The notes under the pieces were generated by a model, which did no database searches, had not been told where the DNA came from, and was given only the letters and a program-made list of their open reading frames with translations. Source: Blasia pusilla (lineage: Eukaryota; Marchantiophyta; Marchantiopsida; Blasiales). Taken from it: a stretch of 64,000 nucleotides of DNA. Below are positions 36,210 through 46,504 of this stretch, one piece after another. Positions within the stretch are counted from its first letter, which is position 1. Every line of letters begins with the position of its first letter. The translations under genes were made by a program, and so were the position numbers. The stretch is from positions 48,484,001-48,548,000 of the forward strand of contig CM114271.1 in assembly GCA_050084515.1 (NCBI GenBank). Direction: 5' to 3'.

Positions 36210-37353
36210 ACTCATTTTTAATTACCCATGATTGCATCGTCCTCCACTTCAGTGACCTCTTCACGCACTAAAGGTTGAAGAGCTTGTCTTCGCTCCGTCC
36301 AGTGAGGACCAAGAAACAACCCTTGTCACTCAGATATGCGTTGGCAAAAGAAACAGCAGCGCGATGTGGTCGTACGAAAGCGGGACATTCCAGTATGGGA
36401 CAGTGTCAGACGGATTGTTGTCCCACAAGCAAAACCCAGAAGGAAAATCCGCAATGAGGAGGTCCACCGCCACCTCCTCAACCACCCCATGCACCGTCTA
36501 AGGGGCGTACCCGTTTTGAAGGAGTTTTCGTCCCAGCACGGTCAATTTGTCGATGGCAGGTATCGACTCCTGAGAACTGAAACTCTGCAGCTCATCGACA
36601 AGATGAGTCAAGTGAACAAGTTTATTTGTCCAAGTGGTTGTTTCCCTATGCCTGCCAAAGGGTGATGGAGTGTATTCCACATCCTTATCTCCTCCCTCGG
36701 ACGAACCATGCGCCTCCCGCTTTCGCTTCTCCCGAGTCTGCTTTCGACTTGTGGGAGTCTCTGTTACCTCAGACTCCACAGGAGTTTTCTTGGACGAGGA
36801 CCTGGTCCAGCCATCTCGCCCCGCTTTCCCGGACGATTCCGCCTCTTGCCTTCAGGACTCAACCTCTTTTCTAGAAGACTCCGACTCAGAATTCCTCAAT
36901 CCCCTCGCCTTCCTCAAACCCGCTCTGGATTTGTCTTTGGCGGTGACAACCTTGCCCACCAACTTTGCTCTCTCAAGGGCTTGCTCCTCCGCATCTCCTT
37001 CGAAAAATATTATCAGGTTGCATGAAGTTTGGAATGTCGTCCCTACCTGCAACCACTACATCATACACCACGGGTAGATTTTTTTCTGTAATGTCCTCTG
37101 GGTTGTTGAAGTCCAACCAGATTTGACAATTATTAACCTCCCAGTCAGACATGCCTTGTGCCATCTCCATGTCATATATGGAGAATGCCTCTCCATCAGG
37201 CAGAGAAGCCTATAATTTGCAAGCTGCAATTAATTTTTCAGTACTTGCATTCTTACAATTGATGAGGTACTTGTACACCATCCGCTGGGCAGCTCTTTGT
37301 CGAGATAAAGATCCCGCTTCTTCTTTGCAAAATCCCCTTTTTGGCATCTATTA
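36210..37353 (-). pseudogene. Copy A, middle exons: conserved block, charged linker and methylase motif IV-like region
   Basis: From 37170 down it reads MEMAQGMSDWEVNNCQIWLD, FNNPEDITEKNLP and YDVVVAGRDDIPNFMQPDNI. A one-base shift follows, then a Lys/Glu/Ser-rich linker (36500-37020). After a TAG (LLQNGYAP) come VDLLIADFPSGF (about 36425-36460) and, one frame over, AYLSDKGCFLVLTGRSEDKL (about 36265-36330). VDLLIADFPSGF sits where methylases have motif IV (xDPPYxF). The downstream strand-rich text fits the rest of the fold. An intron full of palindromes separates it from the 35.5 kb exon. Confidence 0.55.
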
Positions 37354-37469
37354 TGTCGTGCGCATACACATCGCTACACAACATACATCGCTGTCACCGA
37401 ACACACACACAATCCCATGCTAACTCATGGCTTCCAAACAACGAGACAAGAAGTACTAAAATATCTCCA
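37354..37469 (-). repeat. G5 LTR, short module only
   Basis: TGTCGTGCG to ATATCTCCA, bordered on the inner side by the purine tract complement (ATCGCCCCCCTAG). The long module found in G2 and G3 is missing. Confidence 0.7.
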
Positions 37470-37489
37470 ATCGCCCCCCTAGTTGGTGG

Positions 37490-38640
37490 AAAGGTCCCTC
37501 TAACTCCAGATAGCCTTCTACCATTGCGTCCCTCCAGCAAGAGAACACCGGATGGCAAAACATTACGCACTCTCATGATAGTGCGCCCTGCAGTCACATC
37601 CAACATCGTCGGTGCCGTCTGCTGCAAGTAGACATAATCTCCATGATGAAACCTCCAAATAGTTGGTCGATAACCACCACCCCGAATAGTCGCATACCTC
37701 AACGTGTCCCGATGCTACGCAATCGCCAAGTTCTCAAACTCCGTGGGCATCACTCTCCAAAACAACTCAGCCCTCTGAGAACATGCTCGCATCCATACAT
37801 CTGGGTCATCAAGGTCCAGCACCTCACCAGCATCTCGACGAATGGCCGCACGTAAATCTGGCTCTTGGCCATAAAGTAGCAAGTACGGTGAAAAAGACGC
37901 TAAGGATGCCTGCCTACTGAATCTGTATCCCATCCCCAACTAGGGCAACTAGAGGTCCCAATCTCCTAAGTGACCTCTCTGCAAGCCATACTTGCGTAAA
38001 CCCCTCTTCACCATCTGCACAACTCTCTCCGCTAATCCATCTGCCTCAGGATGACCTCGCAAAGTCGTGCAATGGTCGATCAGCGCCTGATCACACAAGG
38101 CCTGGAACTCACCGCGAAACTCGGTACCGGGGTCTATCAACACCTCAGACGGTGTGCCATAATGACTCAGCACTCTGTCAAGGAAGGCATAAGCTACTCC
38201 CTCACTCGCTTTGTCAGGAAATGCAACCAACTCAATCCACTCCGAGAAGTGCTCAATCATCACCAACACATAACAACTGTGACGCTCCATCAAAGGCAAA
38301 GGTCATGCAAAATCCAAACTCCATCTATACCCTAAGCCCATGATTGGTAATGGATGCAACTGTGGAGTTGGAGCATTGAACAATGTTCGGACCCGATCAC
38401 ACACCATACACCTGGCAACAAACTGCTGAACGTCAATCTGCATGCCTCGCCACCAATACTGAATCTTGAGCAAGCTATACAACGGCTTCACCCCAAAGTG
38501 ACCCAACTCCTCCTGGGCATGCTGCACTAGTCATGCTCTCTACAAAGGATGCGGCACTACGCGTACTCTGCCATCCTCCTAAACCCTCAAAACATATGTA
38601 CTGAATCCCCAACGGAACCGTCTGGCCCATTGTAGGATTT
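37490..38640 (-). pseudogene. G5 integrase, PHD finger deleted
   Basis: HHCC domain HAQEELGHFGVKPLYSLL and CMVCDRV (38303-38527), then the DDE core: WSLDFA, VLIDPGTEFRGEF (Q to P next to the second Asp) and HPEADGLAERVVQ (37949-38299). The C-terminal SH3-like part LRYATIRGGGYRP to VLPSGVLLLEGRNG ends at about 37535 and jumps straight into the pre-LTR purine region. The PHD finger of G2 and G3 is therefore missing. Stops separate the pieces. Confidence 0.85.
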
Positions 38641-38887
38641 GATCCCGCTATCTAGCATCCACGGTGCTCGCAAGGCTGCAAGTCCGAAGGTACTCCAAGA
38701 CTACTCCATCATCATGAATATCTCGACCATCTGTCGTCTCCCCACTCGTCTCGGGATCCAAGGACTCTCCACTAGACCTCGCCATCGAAGTCTCCACACT
38801 CTGGCTCTCCATAGCCAACATGCCTAAATAGGTTGACGCGTGCCATCCTAGCACCGACTCCTCATCACTCTCTCCATGCCATCGAGC

Positions 38888-39335
38888 TCAAGTCGCATCT
38901 CGCTGACTCGAGCATGGGTTGCGACTCAACCCATCTGCATCCTGGTTGAGCGTCCCACGTCTATGTACCACATGAAAATCATACTCCTGCAACAATAGAG
39001 CCCATCTCGCAAGCTTCCTTGTAAGCTTGTTGGACTCCATCAACCACTTCAATGGTTGATGATCAGTGATGATGGTAAAGGGATTTCCGAATAAAGTAAC
39101 ACCTGAAATGCGCGACAGCCCACACCGCAGCCAAGCACTCATCCTCATACGAGCTATACTTTGCCTATGTAATATTGTTTGAATGGCTAGCGTAAGCCAC
39201 CACAAACTCTCTACCCTCATCATCATGCTAGGTGAGCACCGCTCCAAGCCCCAACATGCTCCAATCTGTGTGCAACTGGAAAGGACGCCCCCTCATTGGT
39301 CTCCTCAAGATGGGCGCGGATGTCAACATGTCCTT
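38888..39335 (-). pseudogene. G5 RNase H
   Basis: LHTDWSMLGLGAVL (first catalytic Asp) near 39270 in one frame, then VTLFGNPFTIITDHQPLKWL, LARWALLLQEYDFHVVHRRG and NQDADGLSRNP in another (38888-39247). This is the usual Ty3/gypsy RNase H. A variable spacer (38640-38880) links it to integrase. Confidence 0.85.
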
Positions 39336-39519
39336 GAGCAACTCAAATGCTTGCTCTTGCTCATCCCCCTAGTGCCACTCGTGATCCACCTTGGTCAGCA
39401 AGGTCAACGCCTTCGCAATCAAACTAAATCCCTTGACGTATTGCCGATAGAAATTTGCCAATCCCATGAATGCCCGAACACGACTCACATCTGTAGGGCA
39501 TGGAATATGTGAGATAGCA

Positions 39520-40035
39520 TCTACCTTTGTCTACTGAACACCAAGGCCCCCTGGGTATATTGTATGACCCAAGTACTCAATCTGGTCGTAGAAGAACTTG
39601 CACTTGTCTGGATGTAGCTTCAGCCCGTGTAATTGCAATCGTCGAAACACCTCCTCTAGATGTCGCTCATGCTCCTCAACCGTGGCGCTAAAGACTACGA
39701 TGTCATCAATATAACACCTAGAAAAATCCAGACCAGCCAAGGTCCTATCCATGACCCTCTGAAACTCAGCCGGGGCGTTCTTTAACCCAAATGGTAGGAA
39801 CCGCCAATGGTACAAATAATCCTTCTCGTGAGGATCGATGCCCCAAAATGTCGTCTTCTGCCTGTCTTCCAATCTGATAGGCAACTGATGGTATCCGGCT
39901 CATAAATCCAATGAATTGAAAACCTTTGCATGACCAATCGCATCAAAGATCTCCTCAAGGGTGGGCATGGCATACCTATCAGACTTCGTCTGTCGATTGA
40001 TGAGGTTGGTATTCTGGCAAGAGAGAGGAAGAGAT
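39520..40035 (-). pseudogene. G5 reverse transcriptase (5' truncated)
   Basis: YAMPTLEEIFDAIGHAKVFN, then a TGA just before AGYHQ, MPIRLEDRQKTTFWGIDPHE, LPFGLKNAPAEFQ, YIDDIVVFS and KLHPDKCKFFYDQIEYLGHT. The frame from 39884 to 39531 is free of stops. The start of RT is cut at about 40035, where unrelated purine-rich DNA begins. Confidence 0.88.
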
Positions 40036-40157
40036 GAGAGTCTCTCTTAAAAAAAAGGGCCAAATCCGCCTCCTCTCTTCAAAACTTTTTGACATATTTG
40101 AAATTTTTGTTTGCTTTCAAATTCATGAAATCTTTAGAAGAGAGTAGGTAGTGGTCC

Positions 40158-41850
40158 ACTTTCGGGCCTAAAGAAACCTCCATTTTGCAGGGGGCGAAAA
40201 ACTAGTAGACATCATAAGACCACTACAAAAATTTTCCCATGACTCTCCATGTGAGCCTAAGTTTTTTCACATTGCCTGTCTCAGTCTACAGTAGGTTGTG
40301 CCCAGGGCTAATTTTTTTTGGAGGACCATTGGCAAATAATGTGACCAGAAGTAGCAATCTCATCTCAATGAAAGTTTCAAATAAAGACCAACTTTAAGAA
40401 ATGTGGACGCAGGAGACGATAATTGAATTAAAAGATTGTTAGCTATCTGGAGTAAAGAGGAATTGATGTCCCTTCATTCAGATCCTAAATCTGAGAAACC
40501 GAGAAACTGCACCCCTCCCAATCCGTCGGAATTTTACAAGTTGCAACTCTTGCAACCCGTCGGAATCAGGTGGCTTGCACCCCTTGCAAGCAAGCTCACC
40601 ATAACAAAGGAAATATTTTGAGAAGTGATTCCATTCCACCCTGCATCCACGAAGATCCAACTGGTTGGGAATCCGAAATGGCAATCCGACAGGCTTTAGG
40701 AATCCAACACGTCTTAGAGAAGAAAAGAAGCCTACGACTGGTTTGACAATACTGGGGGAATGAGCCAAAAGTGAATAAGCCTACCACAATGCCTCAGAAG
40801 TTGGTCTCATAGGGAAAGAGTTCGATCACTCAAGCAGCCAACTTGTCGGAATCCGACAGCTTTCCTGGAAATGGTTAAAAAGTTGCAGTGGTGAAAAAGT
40901 GAAAAGTTGCAACCCGTCGAAATCAGACGGGTTGCAAAATAAACATTCTGAGTAGCTAGACAAACACAATCGACAAGTCCAAAAAAAATATTCAACAAAA
41001 TTTTACAAACACCATTATCGTTTGAAAAAATCTTGTCCTTTATTACATCTGAAGGAAGCTCGGAAATGTATATTTGATCTAGTCTATGATTTCTTCAGCC
41101 TCGTCATCTACAAATTTACTCCTAACTCTCCTAGGTTCTTGTACAAAAGGAATGTCCTAGGATACAAGTGGGGCTCCTCTGGCTGATTGTAGACGGGGAT
41201 CGAAAATGTTGGCGAATTTGAGAGCCTTGGCACCTCCTAGGTACACCATAATGGTTCCATGTAACCTGATTTGAGTCCCACCGCCTTCATCGGCAGTAAA
41301 TCTTGTACGCTCTGCAAGGTGACACCCATCTAGTATCAATATGTGCTCCGTCCTTGGAGACACCATCATGTCCTCAGCGAGGTAGTAGGAATCCAACACG
41401 TCTTAGAGAAGAGAGGAAGCCTAAGACTTGTTTGACGAAACTAGGGGAAGGTGCCAAAGTGAAGAAGCCTGCGTGAATGCCTATAAAGTTAGACTAACAA
41501 GGAAAGAGTCCGATCACTCACGCAGCCAACCTGTCGGAATCCGACAGGTTGGATGGAAGTGGTTAAAAAGGTGCAGTGGTCAAAAAGTGAAAAGTTGCAA
41601 CCCGTGACAATCCGACTGGTTGCAACATGAAGTGTCGGAGTACAAAGACGATCACAATCGACAAGACCAAAAAAAAATATTCAACAAACTTTTACTAACA
41701 CCATCATCGTTTGAAAAAATCTTGTCCTTTATTACATCCAAAGGAAGCTCGGAACTGTACATTTGATCTATTCTATGAATTCTTTTGCGTCGTCATCAAA
41801 TAAATTCCTACTCCAAAATGCTACAGTCAAGCTGGGTCCTTGAGTTCTTT
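40158..41850 (-). other. 3' flank of methylase-like copy B with palindromes
   Basis: Parallels 33486-35030. Palindromes are at about 40517-40545, 40553-40579, 40840-40862, 40906-40934, 41529-41552 and 41598-41623. A segment near 41160-41390 repeats part of the flank (CAAGTGG, TGTAGACGGG, CATCTAGTATCAATATGTG) as in 34780-34950. A local duplication of AATTCCTACTAC and GTCTTAGAGAAGA text is seen at 40700-40740 and 41390-41430. No gene is visible. Confidence 0.6.
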
Positions 41851-41854
41851 GAAC

Positions 41855-42235
41855 TCACTCGTCATCGTCCGAGAGCTCTTCCAGAATTACAATCGATCTT
41901 GCCCTCTCGATTTTCAGAATTGTGGGAAGTGAGGATGGTGTGACTACCAATGGTGGGTCTGGAACCGGAGCTGTGGGCTTCCGAGGATAGTTGTATGCCC
42001 CAACTAGCCTGTCGTAAGCTGCCTTTGCCTCTTTGCAAAGGTCAAACAGTTCTTGCCTTCCCTCAAGGCAGAGAATGTTCCTGCCACTCTGCCAGGCGTC
42101 TCTGATGCACATCCCTAAAAGGCCCACTAAGTCGAACACCAAGTCACCCGGCCTTGAGCAGAGTTCGATGAGCGTTTGCATCAGCGCCGACGACTTTTCG
42201 CTTCCTCCAAGTAAGGGGGTCCAAGTAGATTTTTC
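41855..42235 (-). pseudogene. Copy B C-terminal exon: methylase motif I and acidic tail
   Basis: ALMQTLIELCSRPGDLVFDL, VGLLGMCIRDAWQSGRNILC, LEGRQELFDLCKEAKAAYDR, then a Pro/Val-rich tail ending LEELSDDDE. The helix after the altered Gly loop, with GRN and LEG, fits the SAM-pocket part of N4/N6 methylases (usually R..IGIE). This copy keeps the tail in frame, unlike copy A. At about 42225 it jumps directly to FNNPEDITEKN text, so about 1.8 kb present in copy A (motif IV exon, linker, intron) is deleted. Confidence 0.65.
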
Positions 42236-43371
42236 TCGGTTATGTCCTCAGGGTTGTTGAAGTCCATCCACATGGGGCAATTCTCCACCTCCTAGTGAGA
42301 CATGCTTTGAGCCATCTCCATGTCGTACATGGAAAATGTTTCTCCATCAGGCGGAGAAGCCCACAATTTGCAGGCTACCGGTATTTTTTGCCACGTACCT
42401 GCATTCTTACAATGGACGAGGTACCTAAACACCATGCGTTGGGTAGCTCTTAGTTGAGATGCATCGGCCGCCTGCTCTTGAAGATCTTGCTTTTTCTTTG
42501 CGAAATCCCTTTTCTTCGCCTCTATTTCTTCATCAAGGTCTGCTTGAGGGAGGATGTGATCCTTGAACATTGTCTTGAAGCCTGGTTTTTTTATGGGTTT
42601 TTATGTGCATGTCATCCAGCCAAAGTTCAAAATCTTCAGCACTCTCCAGGTTTGCTCCTCCGGAACTAGCTCTATTTTTTTCAGCTCCGCTTGGTGACCC
42701 ACAAGCATGGACTTCCCGAGAAGCCGCAACGCGTCCGAGAATGACCATTCACGGAGCCAATGGGAGATCATTGGATCAGAGACACCCGGAGGATGGTGTG
42801 CCGCCCTCTTTTGGGCCTCTGTGCCCTCGAGACTGATTTTCATCAGTCGGATTCTCCTAAATTCTGAAATTCCAGACAAGGAAAATCAATGGACGCGGTC
42901 AAGAGACACTTTCTCCCCAATCAGACCTTGCGGATCTTCATCCCTCTTCCGTTGGCGCTTGATTATCGCCTTCAGCTCCTTGTAGAAATCGGGGCCAAGT
43001 TTGGGGTTGAGAATGGCAATGTAGCGATGCATCTTGCTTGCAGTGTACTTCGTAGCTGTAGATACTATAGCTTGGATGAACTTAGCATGCTCAGACACAG
43101 ACACTTTCTCCCTCCGCTCCAGCTCCACTGAAGCGCTCTTCTTGGCGGCATGTATCTTCGACCAGCAAAGGATTGTCACGGGTGCATCTTGGGAAATAAA
43201 TGTATTTGCCCAAGTCTTTTTTTTTTTATTTGAGCCCTCTTTGCCAGCATCTCATTTACAAGGGCATCGCCCAAGAACCCCTTGTACTATGCCGGGTGCG
43301 TCGTTAGCACTTTCTTCACCCGATCGTAATCTTGGGACCAGTGGTGGGTGATATTCCCCTCGGATACAATC
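42236..43371 (-). pseudogene. Copy B central helical exon(s)
   Basis: The exon opens after an acceptor at 43372 (GATGTGCAG) with GNITHHWSQDYDRVKKVLTT and, past a TAG, YKGFLGDALVNEMLAKRAQI. It continues ILCWSKIHAAKKSASVELER and ILNPKLGPDFYKELKAIIKR (42886-43179). Next are FSDALRLLGKSMLVGHQAEL (42601-42879) and DEEIEAKKRDFAKKKQDLQE, then FRYLVHCKNAGTWQKIPVAC, ending YDMEMAQSMS (42292-42570). Its end overlaps the block that opens copy A. It is rich in charged helices and I recognise no domain. At least three frame breaks occur. Confidence 0.5.
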
Positions 43372-44077
43372 CTGCACATCCAAACTCAAAATAAGAAATT
43401 TTGCAAGCTATATGGGTTCCTGCAACCCGTCGGACTCCAACAGGTCGTCACACCTCATGGTCAGAATGGTAGCTATGAGCTAAATTTTGCAACCCATCGG
43501 AGTCAGACTGATTGCATTCAGATTTGTGATTGTCTGGTTTCAACCCGTCGGGCTCCGACGGGTTGTTAGATAATTTGTATTCACAGAGTGGTCTCCGCAA
43601 GAAAAGTGAACATATCAGCCCGTCGGAGTCCGACAGGTTGCGCAATTTCAAGTAAAGCTGCAATTTGATGCCAACAATCAAGCTCCCCTACTTCGATCAC
43701 CTTCCTGTGCCAGCAAATGCAACCCGTCGGAGTCCGACGAGTTGCTTTCGGCCAAAAACATCCTAAAAACAGCGGCCAGTTGAGCAACTCGTCGGACTCC
43801 GATGAGTTGCTTTTGGCCAAAAACATCCTAAAATAACGGCCAGTCGAGCAACTCGTCGGACTTCGACAAGTTGCTTTCGGCCAAAAATATCCTAAGAACA
43901 GCGGCCAGTCAAGCAACTCGTCGGACTTCGACGAGTTGCTTTCGGCCTAAAACATCCTACAAACAGCGGCCAGTCAAGCAACTCGTCGGACTTCGACGAG
44001 TTTTGTTACCACTAGTTAAACAACTCTTTGGAGTCCGACGATTTGCAGCAAACAAAATAAAGGAAGAGGAAACTTAC
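43372..44077 (-). other. Intron of copy B filled with palindromes
   Basis: The donor is GTAAGTT at 44077-44071 (minus). The acceptor GTGCAG is at 43372. Palindromes lie at about 43420-43446, 43540-43566, 43617-43640, and then in the five-unit array at 43719-44003. Intron length is about 706 bp. Confidence 0.65.
43719..44003. repeat. Tandem array, 65-bp unit, one palindrome per unit
   Basis: Palindromes start at 43719, 43784, 43848, 43913 and 43978, a spacing of 64-65 bp. The 38-bp spacer repeats too (TTTCGGCCAAAAACATCC, AACAGCGGCCAGT). The arms read GCAACTCGTCGGA and the complement TCCGACGAGTTGC, with small changes. The last unit is cut. Confidence 0.95.
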
Positions 44078-44484
44078 ATGTTCATGGCATGGATGGCCAT
44101 CTCCACCGTCGCCATGTGATGAGGATATGGATGTAGCACGACTGCCTTCACGCAAAAATGCGCCTCCAATGAGTTTTGGCGCTCCTATGCAAATTGGGTC
44201 CACGCCATGAACATGTGGTTTCCATCCCAGATGAAAAAATACAGCTTCCGCATCCAGCTGAATTTCGTCCCCTCAATCGCCCTTATGAATTCCTGATCTC
44301 TCATTCTCCAGAATGTGTCGAGCGCCTCCAAGTCCTCCTCCGTCACCAGCGCTGGGGTTCCATGTTCATCATAAGGCTGAACATAGAACGGAGGGAAGTT
44401 GTCGACGTAGGATGCTGTCGCTGCCGATTGTTTCGCACTATCCTCGTCAGACTGAATTTCGCGGACGTACTTCATTGTCCGCAA
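44078..44484 (-). pseudogene. Copy B exon with DGNH motif (ParB-like?)
   Basis: YVREIQSDEDSAKQSAATAS, FPPFYVQPYDEHGTPALVTE and MRDQEFIRAIEGTKF lead into LYFFIWDGNHMFMAWTQF, a TAG at 44187-44185, then LEAHFCVKAVVLHPYPHH and MATVEMAIHAMN to the donor at 44077. A strand, then DGNH and Ala, followed by strands resembles the ParB/sulfiredoxin-type signature (DGxHRxxA). The assignment rests on that motif alone. With the methylase-like C-terminus it would give a ParB-methylase type fusion. Confidence 0.45.
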
Positions 44485-44564
44485 TCGTCAAAGTGGAATT
44501 CTCGGGGCGTTGTGGCCCTTCATCAGTGCCATCTACTTTACCACTTGTCACAACGGGGACAAGG

Positions 44565-45076
44565 TCAATAAACTACACTGAATTCCCAATGAATTGCAAC
44601 ATGGGCCTTCACATAACTCAAAGAACAACGATTGTATCTTACTCGCTCGAAGATTGGGTCGGTGTCTTGGCCTGCCAACTGCTTTGGGACAGCAGCTGGT
44701 AAGTCCATTGGAAACTCGTCGATGCGATAGAGGTCGATTTCTTTCGCCAGGCTAAGAGACGAGGAAGACCGCTCTCCTGCTTCTTCATAGATGTTCATCA
44801 TCTCCACGCTAGCGGTCCTCATGACCTCATCGTCCGTCACTTGAAGTTTGCCTGTTTCCTCAGCCGAATTTATATTGATTGTATCTCGATCTCTTGCTGC
44901 CTTATCTCATTGGCCGAATGAGACCCTGGAGATGGTGACGCAGGAGTCCTGGACTTGGGAGTGAAGCTCCCAGCCTTGCTTGCTTGAGTTTTTTTCCTCG
45001 TCATTGTTCCCGAAAATGCCACCTCCTCGACAAAGAAATTACTTTCTGTGCACGATAAGTCGCCTCGATGAGTCAC
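44565..45076 (-). pseudogene. Copy B N-terminal exons
   Basis: A start reading MTRKKTQASKAGSFTPKSRT (about 45004) opens a basic Ser/Pro-rich N-terminus that looks like a nuclear targeting region. After a shift near 44870 it continues LQVTDDEVMRTASVEMMNIY, SLAKEIDLYRIDEFPMDLPA and QDTDPIFER. A donor-like GTAAGATAC follows at about 44645. The next exon (44484) begins YVREIQ. Confidence 0.45.
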
Positions 45077-45274
45077 CTTGATGAGTCGCCCAAATCGTCT
45101 CGCGATGAGTCGTCGTGTAAAGCGCCCCTTGGTATCTGGTCCGCTACTACGCTAAAGAGCAATCGAGATCGCGAAATGAAAAACCTGAAATGAGCAAACC
45201 CTAGCCTATTTATGCTTTTCAAGTAGTTGGGTCGCACCGTCGTTTTGACAGCGACGTGTCGGCCATTATGGAGG

Positions 45275-46491
45275 TGTGATACCCACAATTTTGTAATCTT
45301 GAAGAATATATCTTTTTATTCAACGAAGACTCTTGTATATTATGATTTTTATTATGATTATTTATTATTATGAGGAAGAATAAGTGAATCACGAAGCTCC
45401 TGGGACAAGGCAGAGAGATGGAAGATCAAGGATTTGCCTTAGAGGAGAGGAAAACGCAATAACGAAGTCTCAAGACTCAGAACGAAGCTTAACAAAGCTT
45501 AACGAAGCTTAACGAAGATGTACAAAGCTCTATTTTTTAAGTGGTTCGCTACATAACGAAGCATCACGAAGAAAAGAAGAAAGAAGTACTTCGCTCTTTA
45601 ACGAAGCACAGGAGATAAGAACGAAGCATGGAGTACTTCGTCCTCCTGAAGTCCAACAAAGAGAAGCTAAGAAGGATTGTGATTTCAAGAGACACATGTT
45701 AAAACAGTTAGACTAGGAAAGGGCGCGATCCTTTGTATCAAATTGGTATTTAGGACAGTTTTGTACTGCGGATTCAAAGGGATCACAGGAAAAGCTAAGA
45801 GAACCATAGATCTAGGTAGTTAGAAATAGTGAAGAGACACTAGCCTCATCAAGAACGTTTCGAATCTTAGGATCACTTCCACTCCAGCGAATATTTAAGA
45901 AGCAAGGCAGAAGCCATAATCATCATTCTCTTACGAAGTCCTTATGTTGTAGGAATGGTCCGAGCAAGAGAGTAGTACCCTCTCAAGCTTGTATACACTT
46001 TGAAGCTTTCTCGTTCTTGATGGAGTAGTAAAGCAATCATTCATTCATTCTGATGTGCGATGCTTATGTCTGAGTATTCTTTTTGGGTCTGCAGAGTGAA
46101 GAGTGAATCAGGAGAACCTTTCTCATCAGTGAAATAATCAACCTGAGTTGTAAGAAATGTGTTTGACAGAGAGTAACCTGCCGAGACGGATTGAGTTCCG
46201 AAAGTAGGAGAAGCTAGCTTTTGTGTTGAGATCTCTGTGAGGTTTCTTGATGTCGAGAGGAAAATCTACCTGAACATCCTGTCAATTCCACTAGAGAGCA
46301 TTGAGAACAGGTCCTTTGGTTCTAAGAAAGATCAGAAGATATTGATAAGACATTGAATATAAATCACACACAGTTACATACAACTATTACAACAAAATTG
46401 TAATTCCAAACTCTCTTTTCATCAAACAATGATCCTCTTGGGGATCGAACCTATTAAAATGACTATAAACTAAAAACACTTGTACATTAGA
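45275..46491 (+). repeat. Solo LTR (copy 2), with GGAGG target duplication
   Basis: It begins TGTGATACCC and ends CATTAGA, flanked by GGAGG at 45270-45274 and 46492-46496. It matches copy 1 at 4904-6196 along its length. TATTTAAG at about 45892 and AACGAAGC words (45470-45560) are shared. Flanking DNA on both sides belongs to the palindrome-rich element. Confidence 0.85.
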
Positions 46492-46504
46492 GGAGGTCTG
46501 GACC

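Larger units (their letters stand above)
33485..37353 (-). mobile_element. Methylase-like gene copy A with palindromes (5' end cut by G5)
   Basis: From TCGGGCCTAAAG at about 33486 this segment parallels copy B from about 40158: the 3' flank, the C-terminal exons and the palindromes line up. It ends at 37353, where a gypsy LTR starts inside a coding part (AAATCCCCTTTTTGGC against AAATCCCTTTTCTTCGCC in copy B). At least 12 palindromes are present, at 34145-34170, 34178-34204, 34466-34487, 34522-34549, 35641-35668, 35741-35764, 35797-35823, 35921-35945, 35981-36009, 36036-36063, 36079-36102 and 36110-36138. Confidence 0.75.
37354..40035 (-). mobile_element. Ty3/gypsy element G5 (RT-RNase H-integrase-short LTR)
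   Basis: Same family as G1 and G3, minus strand. The left end is a 116-bp LTR module at 37354-37469. The right end stops inside RT at about 40035. gag, protease and any methyltransferase are not attached. G4 at 51.65-56.2 kb carries exactly the missing gag-protease-5' LTR in the same orientation, so G4 and G5 may be the two halves of one element split by the methylase/MULE element. Confidence 0.8.

Noticed and set aside
43719-44003. CRISPR-like array (27-bp repeat, 38-bp spacer)
   Set aside because: The spacers repeat as well, units are imperfect, and the setting is a eukaryotic intron without cas genes. It is a tandem repeat.
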